From Planctomycetia bacterium (GTDB taxonomy: Bacteria; Planctomycetota; Planctomycetia; Pirellulales; UBA1268), in contig RFVE01000008.1 of the NCBI GenBank assembly GCA_009922585.1, positions 1 to 32,529 on the forward strand: a stretch of DNA of 32,529 nucleotides, in the 5' to 3' direction. Positions 15,554 through 23,411 of this stretch are shown piece after piece (position 1 is the first letter of the stretch; each line of letters starts with the position of its first letter). Below the pieces are notes generated by a model. It was not told the DNA's origin. It saw only the letters and a program-made list of their open reading frames with translations, and did no database searches. Position numbers and translations under genes: made by a program.

Positions 15554-16210
15554 TCAGCGGCCAAACAAGTCGTCTGAAACAGGGTGTTGCGCCACCCGCC
15601 CAACGTCATCGAGTGTTCGCCGCTGTCCCACGGTGTGCCAGGGGGTGACGTCAGCCAGTTCTGGCATGATTTCCAGGATCTGCTCGATCAGTTGGCGAAT
15701 CAGGCGAGTGGCCTGCCCCTCATTGCCGACCTGTTCCCTGATGGCTGCAGCTGTTTTCATCAATTTGACCATCCGCGACCGCGCCAGCACCGGTCCCGAG
15801 AGTTGGCCTTCGCCCTCCTCAAGCAGGTCGGACAGCGGCACTTCAAGAACGTGTTGCCACTTCAGCAAATCACTAATCCGTAGATCGGCGTCAGGCTGCT
15901 CCTGCCGCCGGATGACAGCTATCTCGATTCCCAGCCGCCGGGCGACATTTCGCAGGGTCACACCTTGCTGCTGGCGGACTTCGGCAATCCGGTGAAGCCG
16001 CCGGGACCGCGAGCGTCTCGGTCCGGGGTTCCCGCCGGCAGCCCGTCGCCGGATTCCCCGGGAGGGCTGTGACTGGGCTGCCCGGCAGTCGGCCTCGGCA
16101 CGGGCAACGTCGGAATAGGAGGTGTCGGCAACAGCAAGGGGATTCTCATATGAGTCCCCGTGTTCGTCGTACTCCCCGTGGCGATCGACTCGATAAGGAA
16201 CCGTGGCCAT
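15554..16210 (-). CDS. XRE-type helix-turn-helix DNA-binding regulator
   Basis: A 218-residue protein. Residues about 72-130 form an XRE-like helix-turn-helix: RRLHRIAEVRQQQGVTLRNVARRLGI, a recognition region IAVIRRQEQPDADLRISDLL, then KWQHVLEVPLSDLLEE, which matches the typical final helix of lambda-repressor-like domains. It follows an N-terminal, probably disordered, segment ending in a basic patch (PRRSRSRR). The C-terminal 85 residues are helical (RSRMVKLMKTAAAIREQ, RLIRQLIEQILEIMPEL) and probably mediate oligomerisation. The start ATG 16210 is fixed by GAGGAGGAG at 16225-16217, six bases upstream. Predicted transcription regulator; targets are unknown. The gene-free region upstream contains a large inverted repeat. 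Confidence 0.82.
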   Translation of the reverse strand: MATVPYRVDRHGEYDEHGDSYENPLAVADTSYSDVARAEADCRAAQSQPSRGIRRRAAGGNPGPRRSRSRRLHRIAEVRQQQGVTLRNVARRLGIEIAVIRRQEQPDADLRISDLLKWQHVLEVPLSDLLEEGEGQLSGPVLARSRMVKLMKTAAAIREQVGNEGQATRLIRQLIEQILEIMPELADVTPWHTVGQRRTLDDVGRVAQHPVSDDLFGR

Positions 16211-16686
16211 CGTTCTCTCCTCCTCGTGAGCGGAACCGGTGAAATCTCCACTGAGACCCCCCGGCGACATCCGTAGCCAACTCGTTTTCCACTCACTCCA
16301 CTTCGGTCACTGCGCAGCATCGGCAGCGATCAGACCGAATGGAATCGTGAGCGTCAGAAGAGTCGGCTTTGGTTGCTCACCAGATCGGACCATGCCTTGC
16401 CCGCACGTCCGGCTGATGAAACGATACCCTCGCCGCAGTGTCGAGAAAAGTGGCAATCTCACATGGGATTTGAAGAACCACTTTTCCCGGCGGCGAGTCA
16501 ATCGTTGCTGCGGTGTCTTTGCTGTGCCCCTTCTACGGAGGCCGACCGCAAACCGTTCGCGGCTCTCTGAAATTTTCCCCGCGAGGGCCGGTTTCCTGCC
16601 GGGACGACACCGGCTGACCGCTATAGTAAGGCGGACAGTTGGTACTGCGGCGCGACTGTTCCGTGGCCAGCCGCATGGAGAGACCC
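16211..16686. other. Gene-free divergent region between the XRE regulator and ygfZ-like gene
   Basis: No coding frame here is convincing. Besides the ribosome-binding sites at both ends it holds a nine-pair inverted repeat at 16445-16486 (listed separately) and a six-pair one, GCCGGT (16587-16592) with ACCGGC (16609-16614), followed by CTATAGT at about 16620, which could be a -10 element for the ygfZ-like gene. No good -35 sequence is visible. Confidence 0.4.
16445..16486. repeat. Nine-base-pair inverted repeat with internal second stem
   Basis: GAAAAGTGG (16445-16453) and CCACTTTTC (16478-16486) are perfect complements separated by 24 bases. The spacer contains CAATC and GATT, which extend the fold. 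It lies between the XRE regulator and the ygfZ-like gene and could be an RNA hairpin or a protein-binding site. Confidence 0.45.
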
Positions 16687-17673
16687 ATGTCCTCATCAGA
16701 TTCTCATCCGCCGGCCGAACATGGTTTCTGCTGGGCTGATCTTGGCCGCCACGAACAACTGCTGGTCACTGGTGCTGATGCCGTCACCTTCATCGAGAAC
16801 TTCACGACTGCCAAGGTGAGTGATCTGCTCCCAGGCGCTGGCTGTGAGGGATTTTTCTGCGATGCCCGTGGTTGGGTGATCGACCTGGTGCTCATCCGCC
16901 GAACGAACGACGGGCTCGTGCTTCGGATGGAGCCTGGCCGAGCGGCACACCTGCGGAGCCATCTTGACCGCTACCACATTCGGGAAGATCTCGAGTTGCT
17001 TGATCAAAGCGAGGGGCTGCGGAGCCTGCTGGTCAGCGGGGCACCAGCCGCTCACTGGCTGGAGAAACATTTCGATCAGAGTCTGCCCGCTGCTCCAGCG
17101 AATTTTGCCGAAGGGTTGCTTACTGCCGCGGCTGGGGCCGCCCCAGTGCCGGCGCGGTTGACTTTGATCGACTGGTACGGACCGGGTGGATTCTTGGTGG
17201 AGACAACGGCGGGTGAGCAGCTGGCGGCTGCATTTACCGCAGCCGGGCTGCCGCAGGCAGCGACCGGGACGGTGCTTGCTCGGCGTCTGCGCCGCGGCTG
17301 GCCGCTGGCAGAGGACATCCCAGAGAAGACGCTGCCCCAGGAACTTGGCCTCGATGGCCGCGCGATCTGTTTCAGCAAGGGCTGCTATCTCGGGCAAGAG
17401 ACGGTGGCCCGGCTCGATGCACTCGGCCACGTCAACCGGCAACTGATGCTGCTGGCTGTTGCCGGCGAGGAGCCGGTCGCTCTGGGGGCAGCTGTTGTCA
17501 GTGGTGATACTCAGGTAGCAGTGGTCACCTCGGCAGCTGCAGCGACAGATGATGCTGGCTGGCTTGCCCTAGCAATCCTGCCGCTGAAGGTTGCTGCTGA
17601 ACAGTCACTGACAGTAGCCGGCCGGTCGGCCGAGGTCCTACGGTTCACCACAGCGGAGGTCAGTTCCGAATGA
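16687..17673 (+). CDS. ygfZ: YgfZ/GcvT-like folate-binding protein
   Basis: Homologue of YgfZ (IBA57/CAF17), a tetrahydrofolate-binding protein that helps assemble or repair certain [4Fe-4S] clusters. The decisive motif is K-G-C-Y-x-G-Q-E at residues 231-238 (SKGCYLGQETVARLDALGHV), with the signature cysteine C233. The N-terminal part matches the GcvT fold (LLVTGADAVTFIENFTTAKV, then GFFCDARGWVIDLVLI). ATG 16687 gives 328 residues with GGAG six bases upstream; ATG 16675 is an alternative. The stop overlaps the start of the Nudix gene (ATGA at 17670-17673), so the pair is translationally coupled. Confidence 0.9.
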   Translation: MSSSDSHPPAEHGFCWADLGRHEQLLVTGADAVTFIENFTTAKVSDLLPGAGCEGFFCDARGWVIDLVLIRRTNDGLVLRMEPGRAAHLRSHLDRYHIREDLELLDQSEGLRSLLVSGAPAAHWLEKHFDQSLPAAPANFAEGLLTAAAGAAPVPARLTLIDWYGPGGFLVETTAGEQLAAAFTAAGLPQAATGTVLARRLRRGWPLAEDIPEKTLPQELGLDGRAICFSKGCYLGQETVARLDALGHVNRQLMLLAVAGEEPVALGAAVVSGDTQVAVVTSAAAATDDAGWLALAILPLKVAAEQSLTVAGRSAEVLRFTTAEVSSE

Positions 17674-18230
17674 GCGGTGCAGAACCAAAATCAAGTCATG
17701 AATCCGAAGCTGTTGCGTTGCTTGAGACCAGCCGGTTTCGGGTTCTTCGTGTACACGAGGTTTGCCGCGACGGCAGCCTCCGGCCGCGGGAGGTAATCGA
17801 GCATCCCGGCAGTGTGGCAATCGTGCCCCTCGTCGATAAGGATCATGTCTGCCTAATTGAGGTCTTTCGGCGGGCGGTCGGCTGCAGCCTGCTCGAAATT
17901 CCGGCTGGTACGCTTGATCGGGTCGAGTCGCTTGAGGAAGCCGCGGCCCGGGAACTGGCAGAGGAGACCGGCTATCGGGCAGCGTCTCTTGAGCCCATTG
18001 GTGGCCTCTGGATGTCGCCGGGTATTCTTCGGGAACGAATGCACCTGTTCGTTGCCAGCGGTTTGCAACCTGGCCCGCAGGCACTCGAACCGGGTGAGAT
18101 CATTCAGCCGCGTGTGGTGGCCTGGCCAGAGGCGGTGGCAATGTGCCGGGATGGCCGGATTGAAGATGCTAAGACAGTCGCAGCCCTGCTGCTCACGGCC
18201 CAGCGGCGGCAGCCGTCGTTGCTTGGCTGA
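17670..18230 (+). CDS. Nudix hydrolase, ADP-ribose pyrophosphatase-like
   Basis: A 186-residue cytoplasmic Nudix hydrolase. The Nudix box is complete: G80, E86, R94, E95, E98, E99 and G101 in the GTLDRVESLEEAAARELAEE region, binding the divalent metals that cut a nucleoside diphosphate linked to another moiety. The upstream VIEHPGSVAIVPL and VCLIEVFRRAVG strands, and the pattern LLEIPAGTLD just before the box, are typical of ADP-ribose/ADP-sugar pyrophosphatases. Substrate choice is inferred from this subfamily resemblance only. It begins inside the ygfZ stop (ATGA overlap) and its last 38 bases overlap the convergent flippase gene. Confidence 0.9.
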   Translation: MSGAEPKSSHESEAVALLETSRFRVLRVHEVCRDGSLRPREVIEHPGSVAIVPLVDKDHVCLIEVFRRAVGCSLLEIPAGTLDRVESLEEAAARELAEETGYRAASLEPIGGLWMSPGILRERMHLFVASGLQPGPQALEPGEIIQPRVVAWPEAVAMCRDGRIEDAKTVAALLLTAQRRQPSLLG

Positions 18231-18555
18231 CAGATCGTTTTGGCGTGCGGCGATCGAGAAGAAATAGTCCGCCGCCGATCAGGCCCGTCACAATGGTGGC
18301 GAAGAACCAGAGCAGCCCGATCGCCACAGCCTGCTCCTTGCCGATACCCCAAGGAGCCAGCAGGAGGGCCATGCCTCCTTCACGGACACCGACACCGTTG
18401 ATGCTCAACGGCAAGACCATCGCCAATGAAATCAGGGGTACAACCGAAAACCAGATGCCCAGACCAAGTGAGACCCCAATTCCCCGGGCCAGTAAGGCGA
18501 CTGAAACAGATGCACCAATCTGGACGATCAGGCTCCAGCCGATCGCCTGGGTCAT
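18193..18555 (-). pseudogene. YbhN/AglD-type flippase-like protein, C-terminal fragment
   Basis: This frame encodes the last helices of an LPG-synthase-TM/YbhN-type integral membrane protein. It includes the conserved block VVPLISLAMVLPLSINGVGVREGGMALLL and ends in a basic tail at 18193. Upstream of the nominal ATG at 18555 the same frame reads sensibly as LHRLRQFLSQLLPYQQRPHL back to about 18617, showing that it is the continuation of the N-terminal fragment (next entry) after a one-base frame change, not a separate gene. Its 3' end overlaps the convergent Nudix gene by 38 bases. Confidence 0.8.
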
Positions 18556-19166
18556 CAGGTGGGGCCGCTGCTGATAGGGAAGAAGTTGGCTGAGGAACTG
18601 TCGCAGCCGATGCAGGCTAGCAGGGCCAGCCCGACCGCGAAGGTGGCCGCTGGCACCAACGCGAACTTGATGGCCAGCAGTGCTGCTCCCGCCAGCACGC
18701 CGAGCGCCGAAACACCGGCGAGCCGGTCGGCCAGAATAGTGCAGCCGGCCAGCAGTCGGCCCCGGGTCGTCTCAGACAAACGGTAAGCTTTGATCACGTC
18801 CCCGCCAATCGATGAAGGCAGGCACAAGTTGAAGAAGACCCCTTCAAAAAACTTCCAAACGAACGCGGCGGTGGAATGTTGAAAGCCGATCGGGCGGGCG
18901 AGAGCCGACCAGCGGATGCCGGCGATTACCTGAATGCCGACTGCGGTGATGACGCCGACCGTGAACCAACGCCAGTCAAGCGATTTCAACAGGGTGAGCA
19001 GGGAAGGCCAATCGATACCGCGGAGCACGAAAGCGACCAGCCCAAGCGTGGCGGCAATCCGTAAGGCAACCCCGACCCGGCCCGCCAACAGTGAGCGGCC
19101 TAAACGTGGCTTGACGGGTTGGCTGGGGAGAGCTGGCAGAGGCGAGTTATCGGATCGCGGTGGCAT
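18555..19166 (-). pseudogene. YbhN/AglD-type flippase-like protein, N-terminal fragment
   Basis: N-terminal two thirds of the same protein, which in intact relatives has about 310-330 residues and belongs to the UPF0104 / LPG synthetase transmembrane family, involved in lipid or lipid-linked substrate handling. Helices include VGVALRIAATLGLVAFVLRG and FTVGVITAVGIQVIAGIRWSAL. The family block FFEGVFFNLCLPSSIGGDVIKAYRLS is intact. After AVGLALLAC (about 18620) the reading turns to nonsense and stops at 18555. Restoring one base near 18615-18625 joins the two fragments. ATG 19166 is preferred; a GTG at 19220 is possible. No slippery heptamer for programmed frameshifting is visible at the junction. 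Confidence 0.82.
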
Positions 19167-19241
19167 GGCGGTCGTGGCAACGGGTAGCCGAGCCCACCGT
19201 GGGCGTATTCGGACCACCACTCATCTGTTTCGGGCAAACAG

Positions 19242-20330
19242 GTGGTACTGTATCAAATGCTGGACGTCGAGCCCCGACCGTCCGCGGGACAGTCGCTGGA
19301 ATTGATGATATTCGGATTTGCACCAATGCTCTGGGAATGGCTCACGATCGGGTCTGTCGGGTTGCTGTTACTCGATCTGGCGGCGGTCGGATTTCTCGTG
19401 GTTTTTGGTGCGAATGTAGGGAGCTTTCTCAATGTCGTTGCCTATCGTGTGCCGCAGGGTATGTCGGTCGTCTTTGGCGGCTCACACTGCCCCGTCTGCG
19501 ACCGGGCAATCAGGCCCTGGCACAATCTGCCAGTTGTTGGCTGGCTGATGCTCGGAGGGCGATGTCGGGACTGTTTGGTCCCAATCCCCGTTCGCTATCC
19601 ATTAGTCGAGGCGTCGGCGGCGATCGTCATCGGGGGGGTTTCTTCGGTCGAACTCTTATCGGGTGGCATTAATTTGCCGGCTGGCAATGAGGTGAGCCGG
19701 GAAATCTGGTGGCGTGGTGTCGACAGCCTTTTGATGCAGCCCAACTGGAGACTGGTGGCAATCTGCTTGCTGCACCTTTCGGGCCTGGCGACACTGCTGG
19801 CCTGGTCGCTGATTGAACTTGATCGCCAGCGGCTTCCGAGGGGGTGGTGGCTGGGCTCGTTCGTCCTGCTGTTGGCCTTGCAGATGGCAGCTCCCTGGCT
19901 GCAGCCGGTGGGTCCTTTGGGGGATTGGCTGGATCGCGTGACCACTGGGCCTCCACCCGCCTGGCAGGCTGCGGTTCTCGTGGGCCTGACTGGAATCCTC
20001 GCCGGCGGGCTGCTGGGAGTGGTCCTGAAGAAACTGCAACTCACGGGCAATCTGGCGGGGCAGGGGCTGGCCCTGGTCGGTGGACTCTGCGGCTGGCGGG
20101 CAACCGTGACGACCGCGGTGCTGTGGACTGCCGCGGCTGTCCTACGGCGTGTGGCGGCAACTGGCATGAGTTGGAAGCTGCCCTCAGAGAGGGACGACTG
20201 GCTGGTGACCCCCCGGCTGTTGCTAGCCGACCTTGTGGTTGCCCTGACGCTCCAACTGCTCTCCTGGCGGTGGCTGGATGGATTTGCCCGCGGCCTGCTT
20301 GAACGGCTGGTGCTGATACTTGAGTGGTGA
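19242..20330 (+). CDS. Prepilin peptidase (A24/PilD) homologue lacking the catalytic aspartates
   Basis: Polytopic membrane protein (362 residues from GTG 19242; ATG 19305 is an equally likely start) related to prepilin leader peptidase/N-methyltransferase. The N-terminal PilD half is well conserved: GANVGSFLNVVAYRVP, the four-cysteine cluster C83/C86 and C108/C111 (CPVC...CRDC), and the YPLVEASAA segment. The C-terminal half is degenerate. Where active enzymes have ID(x)4-5LPD this protein has IELDRQRLPR (E192 replaces Asp). Where they have GxGDxK it has GNLAGQGLALVGG (261-275), with no Asp. Either the aspartyl protease activity is lost or the gene has another role. No pilin genes lie nearby. 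It is divergent from the flippase. Confidence 0.8.
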   Translation: MVLYQMLDVEPRPSAGQSLELMIFGFAPMLWEWLTIGSVGLLLLDLAAVGFLVVFGANVGSFLNVVAYRVPQGMSVVFGGSHCPVCDRAIRPWHNLPVVGWLMLGGRCRDCLVPIPVRYPLVEASAAIVIGGVSSVELLSGGINLPAGNEVSREIWWRGVDSLLMQPNWRLVAICLLHLSGLATLLAWSLIELDRQRLPRGWWLGSFVLLLALQMAAPWLQPVGPLGDWLDRVTTGPPPAWQAAVLVGLTGILAGGLLGVVLKKLQLTGNLAGQGLALVGGLCGWRATVTTAVLWTAAAVLRRVAATGMSWKLPSERDDWLVTPRLLLADLVVALTLQLLSWRWLDGFARGLLERLVLILEW

Positions 20331-20342
20331 CCAGGGCAATAT

Positions 20343-22808
20343 TTACTCGGTCAGCCGCTGTAACCCTCCGTGCGCAAGTACAAAGCTGCGGGTTCGCAAG
20401 GCCCCGTCGAAGCGGACAACGCCGATGGCCCGTGGTCCACTGCCGCTGATACGCTCAAGAGTGCCTGGCCCGTAGGTCTCGTGAGCGACGCGTTCACCGG
20501 TCTGTAGAACAGGCGGTTCTGCCGGGGCGCCAAGCTCTGAAGCCAGGCGGATGGCCAGGTCAGCTGCCTTCCGCTTTCGCCCTGGTGGTTTTTGTGCCGG
20601 CGGCGGATCTGCTGCCGGCCTCTCGCCATCGACTTCGAGGACGAGGCCATCGGGACGTTCCAGTCGATGAGCTGGCGCAGGATTCGGCTGTTCAACCGGC
20701 AGGTCATCGACCGCATCGGGATGGCTCTCGAAGCAGTCGGCGAAGGGATCGGTCGGATCGGCATGCCAGTCAGCATCATCAAAGGAGGTGTCAGCCTGCC
20801 CCAACGCCGGGGCTTCGGGGCCTGTCAGCAGGGTTTCTTCCCCAAGCATTTCGGTGAGAAAAATGCTCGGGGCTGAGATGCGGCGGCTGCCGCGGTAGTC
20901 ACGGATGCGGGCAGCGCTGGCATGCACCTCCTGCTGGCCGCGGGTGATGCCGACAAAGACCAGTCGCCGTTCCTCTTCAAGCTGGTTGTCGTCATCAAGG
21001 CTCCGCTCATGCGGCAGGATGCCGTCCTCCAGGGCGACCATGTAGACAACAGGAAATTCCAGCCCCTTGCAGGCATGAAAGGTCATCAGCGCTATTTGAT
21101 TACCGGCTGGATCCCAGATGTCGGTGTCGGCCACCAGTGCGGTCTGTTCCAGAAACTGCCCCAGCGGGTCATCGTCGGGCAGCACCGCGGTAAAGGACTC
21201 ATCCACCTGTCGAGCTGCAGTCACCAGTTCTTCGACGTTGGCAAGCCGTTCGTCCCCCTCTTCCTCTTTTTCAGCCGCGAGCAAGTCGCGATAGCCGGTC
21301 TGGTCAAGAATCGCCTCGACCAAGGGGGCGACCGCACCATTGCTCCGTTGCTGCAGCCGCTGCAGGCTTTCGACCAGTTCTCCAAACTGGCTGTAGGCCT
21401 TTATGGCCCGTTTCGAGAGGCCGGGCACTGCCACCGCCTGCCGGGTCGCTTCCAGCCGGGACAACCCCTGCTGTTCAGCCCAGGCTGCTAGCCGGTCGAG
21501 GGACTGCTTGCCGATGCCTCGCGGCGGCACATTGACAATGCGAAGGAGGGCCTCATCGTCGCGAGGGTTTTTCAGCAGTCGTAGCCAGGCCACTACGTCG
21601 CGGACTTCGCGCCGTTTGAAGAATTCAAGCCCACGGATCAGCTGGTAGGGCAGTTGCCGGTTCCGTAGGGCGACCTCGAGTGACCGAGAAAGGGCGTTCG
21701 TGCGAAACAGGATGCAGAAGTCACGGGGCTGCCGGCTGCCAGCGCTGACCGCTGCGGCAATTTCGTCGGCGATTCGATCGGCCTCGTCGTGGCTGCTGCT
21801 GTCGAGCACGATCCGCACCTGTGGCCCGGGCTCGGCATTGGTTACCAACCGCTTCGGCTTGCGGCGGCTGTTGTGGGCAATGACCCGATCAGCGGTGCCG
21901 AGAATGTTGGAGGTGCTGCGATAGTTCTGTTCGAGGGTGACCACCGTGGCGGCGGGATAGTCACGTTCAAACTCAAGAATGTTGCGGATGCTCGCCCCGC
22001 GCCAGCCGTAGATTGCCTGGTCGGGATCGCCGGTGACTGCCAGGTTCTGATGATCCAGAGACAACCCCCGAAGGATGCAGTACTGGACCGCGTTGGTGTC
22101 CTGATATTCATCGACCAGCATCCAGCGGTAGCGAGCGTCGAGCTGGCGGCGGAGATCAGGGTTGTCGAGCAGCAGGCGTGCGATATGAACAAGCAGGTCG
22201 TCGAAATCGACTGAGTTGGCCTCGAGCAGCATCTCTTGATAGAGCGGCCAGACCTTGCCAACCACCTCATCCGCTGGCCGGCCCCAGCGGGGTTCGAAGG
22301 TTTCCGGGGTGACCAGGTCGTTCTTGGCACGACTGATGGTACCGGCGATGCGGCCGATCGGGGTGTGCGTCAGTGACAGCCCGAGTCGCTTGGCGGCCCG
22401 CTTCAAAACCGAATGCGAGTCATCAGGATCAAGAATTGAATAGTCGCTGGTAAGCCCCACAAGCCGGGCCTGAGATCGCAACAGCCGGGCGGCAAAGCGG
22501 TGAAAGGTGCCCATCTCGACCGGTTGGGGGCCGACCAGATCGGTTACCCGCCGCCGCATTTCGTCGGCTGCCTTGTTGGTGAAAGTGAGCGCAACAATCT
22601 GGTGGGCGGGCACGCCCTCCTGAATCAGATTGGCGACCCGGTGGGTGACGACGCGAGTCTTACCGCTGCCGGGGCCTGCTAGCACCAGCAGCGGTCCCTC
22701 GACGTGGGCTGCCGCCTGCCGCTGGCTGGGATTCAGGGAATCGAGAGAAATTCGCCGCACGGAACCGAAATACTGTCGGTTGAAGAGAACTGGTAACTGG
22801 CTCGCCAC
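20343..22808 (-). CDS. UvrD/PcrA-type ATP-dependent DNA helicase (SF1)
   Basis: An 821-residue 3'-5' SF1A helicase. All helicase motifs are visible: NPSQRQAA (Q motif), GPGSGKT at 45-51 (Walker A), TFTNKAADEM (Ia), LVDEYQDTN (II), VTGDPDQAIYGWRGA (III), EQNYRSTSNIL (IV), MTFHACKGLEFPVVYM (V) and RRLVFVGITRGQQEV (VI, with TRG instead of the usual TRA). The C-terminal 55 residues (GERVAHETYGPGTLERI...GVVRFDG) form the Tudor-like domain that binds RNA polymerase in PcrA/UvrD. A Pro/Glu-rich linker precedes it. This suits roles in repair, replication restart and transcription-coupled repair. Start: GTG 22808, or GTG 22760 nearer the Q motif; neither has a clear ribosome-binding site. Confidence 0.95.
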   Translation of the reverse strand: MASQLPVLFNRQYFGSVRRISLDSLNPSQRQAAAHVEGPLLVLAGPGSGKTRVVTHRVANLIQEGVPAHQIVALTFTNKAADEMRRRVTDLVGPQPVEMGTFHRFAARLLRSQARLVGLTSDYSILDPDDSHSVLKRAAKRLGLSLTHTPIGRIAGTISRAKNDLVTPETFEPRWGRPADEVVGKVWPLYQEMLLEANSVDFDDLLVHIARLLLDNPDLRRQLDARYRWMLVDEYQDTNAVQYCILRGLSLDHQNLAVTGDPDQAIYGWRGASIRNILEFERDYPAATVVTLEQNYRSTSNILGTADRVIAHNSRRKPKRLVTNAEPGPQVRIVLDSSSHDEADRIADEIAAAVSAGSRQPRDFCILFRTNALSRSLEVALRNRQLPYQLIRGLEFFKRREVRDVVAWLRLLKNPRDDEALLRIVNVPPRGIGKQSLDRLAAWAEQQGLSRLEATRQAVAVPGLSKRAIKAYSQFGELVESLQRLQQRSNGAVAPLVEAILDQTGYRDLLAAEKEEEGDERLANVEELVTAARQVDESFTAVLPDDDPLGQFLEQTALVADTDIWDPAGNQIALMTFHACKGLEFPVVYMVALEDGILPHERSLDDDNQLEEERRLVFVGITRGQQEVHASAARIRDYRGSRRISAPSIFLTEMLGEETLLTGPEAPALGQADTSFDDADWHADPTDPFADCFESHPDAVDDLPVEQPNPAPAHRLERPDGLVLEVDGERPAADPPPAQKPPGRKRKAADLAIRLASELGAPAEPPVLQTGERVAHETYGPGTLERISGSGPRAIGVVRFDGALRTRSFVLAHGGLQRLTE

Positions 22809-22850
22809 AGGCGGCTACGACTCAGCGTGTGCCAGCTGCCGGAACGCTGG

Positions 22851-22881
22851 TTGACCCTAAGTTGTGAGAATTGAGTATATT
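22851..22881 (+). promoter_or_regulatory. Candidate sigma-70-type promoter for the alpha-CTD-like gene
   Basis: TTGACC at 22851-22856 and TATATT at 22876-22881 resemble -35 and -10 boxes with a 19-base spacer (slightly long). The only downstream plus-strand gene begins at 23033, giving a leader of about 145 bases that contains a strong hairpin. Confidence 0.35.
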
Positions 22882-22896
22882 CCGCGGTAGCCACGA

Positions 22897-22917
22897 GCGG
22901 GACATCGAGTGTCTCGC
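22897..22917 (+). other. Stable hairpin in the leader of the alpha-CTD-like gene
   Basis: GCGGGACA (22897-22904), loop TCGAG, TGTCTCGC (22910-22917): eight base pairs including one G-U. No T-run follows, so it is not a terminator. It falls right after the candidate promoter and may stabilise the transcript or bind a regulator. Confidence 0.4.
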
Positions 22918-23032
22918 ATGATTGGTCGGCGACGGCAGGTAGGCCGCCGCCTGTGATTCGCGGGCTTCCCCCGGCACAGGATCCGGGAGACCCGGTTCAT
23001 TTCACCACCCATTGCAGCACGGGAGGGACCCC

Positions 23033-23335
23033 ATGCCCAGGATTGCCTACAAGAGCCTGACGAAATCGGATGAGCTCGCGGAAAAGCTCGAAATGAGCAC
23101 CGCCGAAATCGGACTGTCGGTCCGGACGACGAACTGCCTGGAAGAGAAAGGCATTTTCACGGTGCACGATCTGCTCAATTGCACCAGGGCCGATTTGTTG
23201 AGCATCTCCAACTTCGGTGAAAAGACGCTTGAGGAGGTCTACAAGGCCCTCGAAAAAATTGGTTTTTTTCGCAAGCAGGCGTCCGCCGACGATATCGTGG
23301 TGACCAGGAAAGAGATTGCCTCCGACCTGCCGTAA
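23033..23335 (+). CDS. Free-standing RNA polymerase alpha-CTD-like protein
   Basis: A 100-residue protein that is essentially one RpoA C-terminal domain plus a short tail. It aligns with alpha-CTD from ELAEKLEMSTAEIGLSVRTTNCL through DLLSISNFGEKTLEEVYKALEKIGF. Residues equivalent to those with which E. coli alpha contacts UP-element DNA and the promoter backbone are kept: R31 (R265), N34 (N268), C35 (C269), G62 (G296), K64 (K298) and E68 (E302), with T65 for S299. The polymerase-assembly domain is absent. Such solitary alpha-CTD-like proteins occur in planctomycetes. The ATG at 23033 is fixed by GGGAGGG at 23021-23027. It probably binds AT-rich DNA or sigma/activators; the role is inferred. 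Confidence 0.88.
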   Translation: MPRIAYKSLTKSDELAEKLEMSTAEIGLSVRTTNCLEEKGIFTVHDLLNCTRADLLSISNFGEKTLEEVYKALEKIGFFRKQASADDIVVTRKEIASDLP

Positions 23336-23411
23336 CGAGCGGTGGAAGGGCCATGGCAAGCTTGTTTCACGGACGGCTGGGCCTCGGAACGGGTGACTGG
23401 GAGAAGCGGGC

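Noticed and set aside
18555-18625. Programmed -1 frameshifting in the flippase gene
   Set aside because: No slippery heptamer or obvious downstream pseudoknot at the junction; an indel is simpler.
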